A DNA stretch of 64,000 bases from assembly GCF_000718135.1 (NCBI RefSeq), contig NZ_JOEM01000008.1:1-64000 (forward strand), in the 5' to 3' direction. Shown piece after piece: positions 58,271 through 64,000 of the stretch. The notes below the pieces were generated by a model. That model was not told the origin of the DNA. It saw nothing but the letters and a program-made list of their open reading frames with translations, and ran no database searches. Origin of the DNA: Streptomyces cyaneofuscatus. GTDB lineage: Bacteria > Actinomycetota > Actinomycetes > Streptomycetales > Streptomycetaceae. The position numbers and the translations under genes were made by a program. Positions within the stretch are counted from its first letter, which is position 1. Each line of letters starts with the position of its first letter.

Positions 58271-60316
58271 ATGGCAGGCGTGATGGGCAACCTCCCTGTC
58301 GTGACGACCAGCTTCGTCGGCCGCGACAGCGAACTGGACAGTATCGACCGGGCACTTCGCGATCACCGGCTGGTCACTCTCAGCGGGAGCGGCGGGGTCG
58401 GCAAGAGCCGGCTGGCCCTGCAGACCGCCGGGCACGTCCGGGACCGGTACCCGGACGGCGTGTGGTGGGCCGACCTCTCCCATCTGGACGACGACCAGCT
58501 GCTCAGCACGACGGTGTGCGACGGTGTCGGACTGCTGGACCACAGCTCCCGCCGCCCGGTGGCCGCGCTCTGCGAATGGCTCTCGGACCGGCATCTGCTG
58601 CTCGTCCTCGACTGCTGCGAGCGGGTCGTCGACTCCTGCCGGCAGCTCGTCACCGAGCTGCTCGCCGCCGCCCCGGGGCTGACCGTCCTGGCCACCAGCC
58701 GGCAGCCGCTCGGCGCGGAGGGCGAGCACGCGCTGGAGGTTCACCCGCTCTCCGCGGGCGAGGACGGCGACGAGGCCGTCCGGCTCTTCCACGACCGGGC
58801 CGCCGCCGTCGTCCCCGGGCTGGTGCTCGACTCTCCCGGCGACACGGCCGCCGTGACGGAGATCTGCCGCCGCCTCGAAGGGATACCGCTCGCCGTCGAG
58901 CTGGCCTGCGCGCAGCTCCGCGAGAGCAGCGCGCAGGAGATCACCGGACGGCTGGCCTCCCGGCTGGACGCCCTCAGCGACGACACGCTCTGGCCCCGCC
59001 GCCACCGCGCCCTGCGTACCACCATCGGCTGGAGCCACGAGCTCTGCGCCCCGCTGGAGCGCCTGCTCTGGGCGCGGCTCTCGGTCTTCCGGGGCGTCAT
59101 CATGGCGGCCGACGCCGAGGCGGTGTGCGCGGGCGGGCCCCTCGGCGCCGAGGCGATCGGCCCCGCGCTGGAGAGCCTCGCCGAGCAGTCCGTGCTCCGG
59201 CGGACCGGTGACGGCTACCGCATGCTGGACACGCTGCGCGAGTACGGGGCGATGTGGCTGGCCGAACTGGGCGAGGACGCGCTCCTGGCGGACCGGCACG
59301 CCCGGCACTTCGCGCAGGCGGCCGTGCAGGCGCACGCCGGCTGGCTGGGCCCCCAGCAGGTCGAGTGGTACCGCAGGGTCGCCTCCACGCACGCGGATCT
59401 CTGTGCGGCCCTGGAGCATCTGCTGGCCGAGGACCCCGAGCGGGCGATGGAGATGGCCGGGTGCGCCGGTCTGTTCTGGAGCTGCTGCGGCCACCTCCAC
59501 CAGGCCCGGACCTATCTGGAGCGGGTGCTGGCCCTGCCCCTCTCGGCCGGTCCGCACCGCACCCGCGCGCTCTGGGCCCTCGGCATTACGCTGACCCTGC
59601 AGGGGGACCATGAGGCGGCCCGCCGCGTGGGTACGGAGTGCGAGGAGGCGGCCCGTCTCGGTCAGGACGCCGAAGGGGCGCTCTCGGCGGCCCACTCCAT
59701 GAGCTTCACCTATCTGATGATGGGCCGCCCGCAGACCGCGCACCTGGTCAGCGACCATGCCCTGCGCCTCCACCCCGGAGACCCCGCCGACGCCCCCTCC
59801 CAGATGCGCTGCCGGGTGATACGCCTCTTCGCGCTGTCCGCGCTGGGCCGCCTGGACGAGGCGTACGAGGAGGCGACCCGGCTCCAGCGGATAAGCCTGC
59901 GCTTCGGCGAGCACTGGGCGCGGGCCTACGCCGACCACCAGCTCGCCCTCATCCACCTTCTCCAGGGCCGCCCCCGCCACGCGGAGAGCCACGCCCGCGC
60001 GATGCTGGCGAGCAAGCACGAGCTCCACGACAGCCTCGGTATCGCCCTGGGCCTCGACCTGCTCGCCGGAGCCATCGCCGCCCAGGGGGACGGGGTGGCG
60101 GCGGCCCGTACCTCCGGCACCGGGCACACGTACTGGCGGATCATCGGCCACCCGCACCGCGGCACCCCCGAGCTCGGGGCGATCCGGGAGCAGTGGGAGC
60201 TCCAGGCCCGGCAGGCGGCCGGGAACACGGCGTACGAACGGGCCTACCGCCGGGCCTCGGCCGACGACGCCGAGCGCGGCCTGGCCCATGCCCTGGAGCG
60301 GCAGCTCCCCTCGTGA
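58271..60316 (+). CDS. STAND ATPase / LuxR-AfsR-type regulator lacking a DNA-binding domain
   Basis: 681 residues from ATG 58271, chosen for the GAGG site upstream; an ATG at 58238 lacks one. P-loop GSGGVGKS at about 39-46, Walker B LLLVLDCCERV, then a winged-helix-like and a TPR-like helical region to the end. This is the NB-ARC-type core of LuxR/AfsR regulators, but neither an N-terminal OmpR/BTAD domain nor a C-terminal LuxR HTH is present: the protein ends with ERGLAHALERQLPS. It may signal through a partner or be a decapitated regulator. Confidence 0.85.
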   Translation: MAGVMGNLPVVTTSFVGRDSELDSIDRALRDHRLVTLSGSGGVGKSRLALQTAGHVRDRYPDGVWWADLSHLDDDQLLSTTVCDGVGLLDHSSRRPVAALCEWLSDRHLLLVLDCCERVVDSCRQLVTELLAAAPGLTVLATSRQPLGAEGEHALEVHPLSAGEDGDEAVRLFHDRAAAVVPGLVLDSPGDTAAVTEICRRLEGIPLAVELACAQLRESSAQEITGRLASRLDALSDDTLWPRRHRALRTTIGWSHELCAPLERLLWARLSVFRGVIMAADAEAVCAGGPLGAEAIGPALESLAEQSVLRRTGDGYRMLDTLREYGAMWLAELGEDALLADRHARHFAQAAVQAHAGWLGPQQVEWYRRVASTHADLCAALEHLLAEDPERAMEMAGCAGLFWSCCGHLHQARTYLERVLALPLSAGPHRTRALWALGITLTLQGDHEAARRVGTECEEAARLGQDAEGALSAAHSMSFTYLMMGRPQTAHLVSDHALRLHPGDPADAPSQMRCRVIRLFALSALGRLDEAYEEATRLQRISLRFGEHWARAYADHQLALIHLLQGRPRHAESHARAMLASKHELHDSLGIALGLDLLAGAIAAQGDGVAAARTSGTGHTYWRIIGHPHRGTPELGAIREQWELQARQAAGNTAYERAYRRASADDAERGLAHALERQLPS

Positions 60317-60381
60317 CCGGGCCCGTCTGCCGTAACGGCACCGGGGCTCCGCCCGCCGGAGCGGCTCATTAGCATCCTGGT

Positions 60382-60885
60382 ATGACGATCATCAGCCGGC
60401 TCCGGCCCGGTCATGCCGAGGCACTGCTCGCGTTCGAGCGGGAGAACCGCGCGTACTTCTCGGCCTCCGTGCCCGACCGGGGCGACGACTACTTCACCGG
60501 CTTCGCCGCACGCCACCGCGTCCTGCTCGCCGAGCAGGACGCCGGGCTGCACCACTTCCACCTCATCGAGGAGGCCGACGGCACCGTGCTGGGCCGGATC
60601 AACCTCGTGGGGGTGGCGGACGGTTCGGCCGAGCTCGGCTACCGGATCGCCGAGAAGGCCGCGGGGCGCGGGCTGGCGACCTGGGCGGTCCGGCAGATCT
60701 GCGGGGTGGCGGTCGCGGAGTACGGGCTCACCGCGCTGCGGGCGGAGACGACGCTCGACAACGCGGGTTCCCGTGCGGTGCTGACCCGTACGGGGTTCGA
60801 GCCGGTGGAGGACGTCATGTTCGGCGCCCGGCCGGGGCGACGGTACGTCCTCGATCTGCGCGGGGACGCTTGCCCGGCCCGGTGA
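60382..60885 (+). CDS. GNAT acetyltransferase (RimJ/RimL type)
   Basis: 167 residues. ELGYRIAEKAAGRGLATWAVRQI is the acetyl-CoA-binding segment and the DNAGSRAVLTRTGFEPV region matches the RimJ/RimL motif. It follows the STAND gene on the same strand by 65 bases. Target unknown: ribosomal-protein N-termini or antibiotics in this family. Confidence 0.88.
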   Translation: MTIISRLRPGHAEALLAFERENRAYFSASVPDRGDDYFTGFAARHRVLLAEQDAGLHHFHLIEEADGTVLGRINLVGVADGSAELGYRIAEKAAGRGLATWAVRQICGVAVAEYGLTALRAETTLDNAGSRAVLTRTGFEPVEDVMFGARPGRRYVLDLRGDACPAR

Positions 60886-60999
60886 GCGGCACTCCTGAGA
60901 GACGCCGGGGGGTAAAGGGGGACGGCCGGATGGTCCACTCCGGGGGCGGGCTCCGCCCGGCCGCCCGATGCTGGGCTCGCGGCAGCCGCCGGCCAGGGG

Positions 61000-61098
61000 C
61001 TGTCGTGGAGTCAGGCCCAGGACGCCCAGGGGTCGTCGGGGAAGCAGGCCCAGGACACCCCGGGGCCGTCGAGGCATCAGGCCCAGGACGTCCAGGGA
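61000..61098. repeat. three 33-base tandem repeats
   Basis: CAGGCCCAGGAC recurs at 61012, 61045 and 61078; the full unit is 33 bases, about 80 percent conserved. The stretch 60886-61181 between the GNAT and serine hydrolase genes has no supported gene, though the period of 33 (11 codons) would keep any frame open and could encode a Gly/Pro/Ser repeat. Confidence 0.75.
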
Positions 61099-61181
61099 TG
61101 TCCGGCCCGATCCGCCCCGCCCCTCCCCGCTCCTCCTGAGGCCCGGCCCGCCCGTTCCGACCCACCTTCAGGAGGTAGCCC

Positions 61182-62411
61182 GTGCCCACTCGTCCCCTTC
61201 TGCGCGCCCCTTCCCGACCGTTGCGGCGAAGAGCCGTCGTGGCCGTGCTGGCCGCCGCCTCGCTCGCCGGGCTCATGACCGGCCCGGCCCGGGCGGGCGG
61301 TGACGGGGGTGACGGCCCGCACGGACCGCACCGTCCGGCCGACCGCGAGCTGCAGCGCAGGCTCCAGGCGCTCGTCGACACCCCGGGCGGACCGCCCGGC
61401 GCCATCGCCGTGCTGACGGCCGGCGGCCGCAGCGAGGTGTACCGGGCCGGTACGTCGGAGGTGGGCACCGGCCGCCCGCCGCAGCCCTCCGACCACATGC
61501 GGATCGCCAGTGTGGCGAAGGCCTTCAGCGGCTCGGTCGCGCTGCACCTGGCGGACCGGGGGCGCCTCTCGCTCGACGACACCCTCGGCCGGTGGCTGCC
61601 CCGTCTCCCCGCCGCCTGGCACCGGGTGACGGTCGCCCAGCTCCTGAACCACACCAGTGGGCTGCCGGACTACACCGAGGCCCCCACGTTCATCGCCGAG
61701 TTCGCGGCCGATCCGCGCCGCCACTTCGACTCGCGCAAGCTGCTGCGGTACGTCGCCGGGGAACCGCTGCGGTTCCGGCCGGGCTCGGCGTACCGCTACT
61801 CCAATTCCGACAACATCGCCGTGGCCCTGATCGCCGAGGCCGCGACGGGCACCCGCTACGAGCAGCTGCTGGCCGAGATCGTCTACCGGCCGCTGGGGCT
61901 GCGCGCCACCTCGCTCCCCCAGGGGTACCGGCTGCCGAAGCCGTATCTGCACGGGTACGACGTGGACCCGCCGAACCCGCCGGAGGACCTCTCCACGGCG
62001 ATCAGCGCCTCCGGGGTGTGGGCGTCCGGCGGCATCGTCTCCACGCCCGAGAACCTCGGCACCTTCATCCGCGCCTGGGCCGGCGGCCGGGACCTGAGCC
62101 CGCAGATCCGCCGTAAGCAGCTCACGTTCGTCGCGGGTGCTTCCGAACCGGCGGGCCCCGGGCGCAACGAGGCCGGGCTCGCGCTCTTCGCGTACCGGAC
62201 GAAGTGCGGCACGGTGTACGGCCACACCGGCAACTTCCCCGGCTACACCCAGCTGGCGGCGGCCACCAAGGACGGCAAGCGGTCGCTGACCGTCTCGCTC
62301 ACCTCGCAGGTCAACAGCGTGACGAACCCGCGGCTGCTGGCCACCCTCCGCACCCTCCAGGAGGACTTCGTCTGCCGGCTGCTGGAGCGGCGCACGCCGC
62401 ACGGGGCATAG
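61182..62411 (+). CDS. secreted serine hydrolase (D-Ala-D-Ala carboxypeptidase / beta-lactamase class C type)
   Basis: 409 residues from GTG behind AGGAGG. Signal peptide about 1-38. Catalytic motifs: S110-V-A-K113, Y-S-N near 207, and H-T-G near 347 in GHTGNFPG. This is the layout of Streptomyces R61-like carboxypeptidases. It acts on peptidoglycan stem peptides or similar esters outside the cell; beta-lactamase activity cannot be judged. Confidence 0.9.
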   Translation: MPTRPLLRAPSRPLRRRAVVAVLAAASLAGLMTGPARAGGDGGDGPHGPHRPADRELQRRLQALVDTPGGPPGAIAVLTAGGRSEVYRAGTSEVGTGRPPQPSDHMRIASVAKAFSGSVALHLADRGRLSLDDTLGRWLPRLPAAWHRVTVAQLLNHTSGLPDYTEAPTFIAEFAADPRRHFDSRKLLRYVAGEPLRFRPGSAYRYSNSDNIAVALIAEAATGTRYEQLLAEIVYRPLGLRATSLPQGYRLPKPYLHGYDVDPPNPPEDLSTAISASGVWASGGIVSTPENLGTFIRAWAGGRDLSPQIRRKQLTFVAGASEPAGPGRNEAGLALFAYRTKCGTVYGHTGNFPGYTQLAAATKDGKRSLTVSLTSQVNSVTNPRLLATLRTLQEDFVCRLLERRTPHGA

Positions 62412-62413
62412 GA

Positions 62414-62447
62414 GAAGGGGTACGCCGGGTGTCCGGCGTACCCCTTC
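62414..62447. terminator. terminator hairpin after the serine hydrolase
   Basis: A perfect 15-base stem with a four-base loop, directly after the stop codon and between convergent genes. Confidence 0.85.
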
Positions 62448-62477
62448 CTCACGTATCGGTGACCCGTCGGGGGACGG

Positions 62478-63314
62478 TCAGTCGTTGTCGGTCTCCTCGC
62501 GGACGATGGTGTCGTTCTTGGCGTCCACGTCGAACGTGGTCTTCTTCCAGTCGGACCCGACCACGTCGACCGACCAGACGACGCTGTTGCCGTCGTTGCC
62601 GTCGGCCTCGTCCAGGCTGACGGAGGTGACGGTGCCCTTCTTCTTCTCCGTGGCGACCTTGGCCGCCTGCTCGGGCGTCTGCGTGGCCTGGGCGAGCCGG
62701 TCGGCCGTCTGCTTCTTGTCCTCGGCGTCCTGGTCCGCGTCGACGCGGGCCTCGATCACCTTGCCGTCGACCGCGTTGATCCGCACGGTGTGGACCGTGC
62801 CGTCCTTCTCGGCGACCTCCGCGACCCAGACGGGGCCGTCGGCACCCGGGCTCGCGCTCGGCGAACCGGTGGCGGTGGGACTGCCGGTCGGGCTCGGGCT
62901 ACCGGTGGGGCTGGGGCTGCCCGTGGGGCTGCCGGTCGGACTACCGGTCGGGCTGGGGCTCTCGTCGCGGTCGTCGTCGTCCACACCTTCCAGGTCGAGG
63001 TCGACGAGCTTGCCGCCCGCCACTTCACCGACCGCGGTCGTCGCCGCGTCGTCGAAGGTGACCTTGGTGGCGTCCAGCACGCTCTTGCGTTCCTGCTGGT
63101 CCTCGGTCAGGTCGGCGGTGGCCGACGGGGACGCCGTCGTCCTCTGCGGGAGGACCTTCGCGGCTTCGGTGGCCGCGGACGTCGCACTGTCCGAGCTCTG
63201 ACCGCATGACGTCAGCAGGAGAGCGGCGGCCGCCAGGCAGGCGGCGGCACCGGTCGCCCTGAGGTTGCGGGAGCGTAGGGAAAGACGGTTGTTTCGTCGG
63301 GGCTCAAGTCTCAT
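62478..63314 (-). CDS. PepSY-domain lipoprotein
   Basis: 278 residues. Lipoprotein signal with C37 in LLTSCG. Two PepSY-like halves (about 80-115, interrupted, and about 155-275: VWVAEVAEKDGTVHTVRINAVDGKVIEARVDAD, VVWSVDVVGSDWKKTTFDVDAKNDTIV) flank a linker of SPTG repeats near 118-152. PepSY domains often inhibit proteases or act as periplasmic sensors; the role here is unknown. Confidence 0.87.
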   Translation of the reverse strand: MRLEPRRNNRLSLRSRNLRATGAAACLAAAALLLTSCGQSSDSATSAATEAAKVLPQRTTASPSATADLTEDQQERKSVLDATKVTFDDAATTAVGEVAGGKLVDLDLEGVDDDDRDESPSPTGSPTGSPTGSPSPTGSPSPTGSPTATGSPSASPGADGPVWVAEVAEKDGTVHTVRINAVDGKVIEARVDADQDAEDKKQTADRLAQATQTPEQAAKVATEKKKGTVTSVSLDEADGNDGNSVVWSVDVVGSDWKKTTFDVDAKNDTIVREETDND

Positions 63315-63501
63315 GTACGCATGCCTAGCCCTCCCTGCGATCAGTCATGTTGTCCTGCCGGTCGGAGTCACCCGATCGACCGGACACCTCCGCCCGTTGG
63401 CCGTCGCGTAGCCGCGCGCCGCTCCCCGGGCGGGACGCACCCGGGTGCGAAACAATGGGGGGCGGGGCCGGCTGTCGTCATGGCCCCGCCGGGAGGCCGT
63501 C

Positions 63502-63750
63502 ATGGAGCACACGGAGCGTTACGAACTCATCTTCCAGATGTCCGGCGCCGAGGACGACGTGGTCACCGTCCGGCTCACCGACCGGACCGGAGCGGGCGGA
63601 TCTCCCGTGTACGAGGACGAGACCGGGATCGTCCGTGCCGAGATCAGCGACCGGGGCGAGGTGCGGATGCTCGCCAGCGGAGGACACCAGGTCCCCGGCA
63701 CCCCGCTGCTCGCGCGGCCACTCGTCGAAGGGGTTCCCGGGAGGCGCTGA
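63502..63750 (+). CDS. DUF6296-family small protein
   Basis: 82 residues, start behind GGGAGG. ERYELIFQM, VYEDETGIVRAEISDRGEVRMLASGG and the short conserved core match DUF6296 proteins of streptomycetes; no known function. No signal peptide or cysteines. Confidence 0.82.
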   Translation: MEHTERYELIFQMSGAEDDVVTVRLTDRTGAGGSPVYEDETGIVRAEISDRGEVRMLASGGHQVPGTPLLARPLVEGVPGRR

Positions 63751-63941
63751 GCAGACGGATCGCAGATCACAGGCGGGGCGTACCGGTGAAGCGGTGCGCC
63801 CCGCCGAGCTGTGCGTCCGTCGGTGCGCACCTCGCGCCCACCCATGCCCACTTCTCGCCCGAATGTGTTTACTTTCCCGAACCTCGGACGTAACCTGAGC
63901 GCGAAACCACAGACTCGGGCATGAAACGGATACGAAACCAC

Positions 63942-64000
63942 ATGTACGCACCGGAGCGTCAGCAGGAGATCCTCCGCCTCGCCCAGGAGAGCGGCCGGGT
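63942..64000 (+). CDS. DeoR-family regulator, 5' end only
   Basis: The frame MYAPERQQEILRLAQESGRV runs off the window and matches the N-terminus of DeoR/GlpR-type sugar regulators, where the HTH begins. An ATG seven codons upstream (63921) is in frame but has an unusual sequence. GAAACCACA occurs twice upstream (63903 and 63934). In Streptomyces such a gene often heads a fructose-uptake operon; that part is outside the window. Confidence 0.8.
   Translation, partial: MYAPERQQEILRLAQESGR

Noticed and set aside
58184..60289. 701-residue minus-strand frame opposite the STAND gene
   Set aside because: Shadow frame: the plus strand carries a P-loop and helical repeats, the minus frame has none.
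61000..61098. CRISPR array
   Set aside because: The three units are contiguous tandem repeats without unique spacers, and no cas genes are in the window.
1..64000. tRNA or rRNA genes
   Set aside because: I saw no cloverleaf-like stretch or rRNA motif while reading both strands, though a dedicated search could not be run.

Overview
The window looks like chromosomal DNA of a Streptomyces or a very close actinobacterial relative. Coding regions are GC-rich with strong G/C bias at third codon positions, GTG and TTG starts are frequent, and the gene content is typical of the genus: many TetR regulators, MmyB-like HTH proteins, ricin-lectin-tagged secreted glycosidases, a CYP105-like P450 with its ferredoxin, and an AfsA/ScbR-type gamma-butyrolactone locus. 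I saw no rRNA, tRNA, CRISPR array or prophage. The only sign of a mobile element is a possible insertion-sequence end at the left edge.

Layout. Positions 1-7100 hold secreted carbohydrate-active proteins: a GH64 beta-1,3-glucanase cut short at the window edge, a coupled pair (ThuA/3-keto-disaccharide hydrolase protein plus PQQ-type sugar dehydrogenase) and a GH16 glucanase. The last three end in ricin-type lectins. Positions 7136-10690 form a four-gene module (ribbon-helix-helix protein, DUF4097 protein, DrrA/DrrB-like ABC transporter) behind a helically phased array of TGGCRCCA sites. Positions 10826-27081 carry mixed accessory genes: a DoxX protein, a frameshifted HTH regulator, an FMN reductase, an FBP zinc protein, TetR plus SGNH hydrolase, P450 plus ferredoxin, ThpR, an isocitrate-lyase-like enzyme, the ohrR/ohr peroxide pair, a double alpha/beta hydrolase with a MerR regulator, and SDR with TetR.

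Positions 27427-30184 pair a TetR regulator with a GH30 glucanase. Positions 30245-38615 hold four regulator/redox-enzyme neighbourhoods (TetR with FAD oxidase, FUSC transporter, ArsR with Old Yellow Enzyme, ADH with an HTH regulator). Positions 39089-42630 are the butyrolactone locus: two receptor-like TetR proteins, an AfsA-family synthase, an NmrA-type reductase and two ARE-like operators. Then come a LysE exporter with ArgP-like LysR, a two-component system beside a GH114 enzyme, a VOC protein, an acyltransferase and an aminoglycoside phosphotransferase-like protein. Positions 50208-55289 form an alpha-glucoside ABC importer operon with a GH13 glucosidase. The right end holds a chain of three overlapping genes (hydrolase, zinc ribbon, 53-residue protein), an LLM flavoprotein, a STAND ATPase, a beta-lactamase-like serine hydrolase, a PepSY lipoprotein, a DUF6296 protein and the start of a DeoR regulator.

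Two themes link the genes. First, enzymes for fungal-wall polymers recur (GH64, GH16, GH30, and GH114 for galactosaminogalactan-type polymers), most with lectin domains, together with importers and oxidoreductases for released sugars. Second, nearly every divergent regulator/enzyme pair has a clear inverted repeat between the two genes, so the window is rich in readable local operators. Two genes (11422-12245 and 26594-27081) appear to be broken by single-base losses in homopolymer runs; these may be real mutations or sequencing errors.
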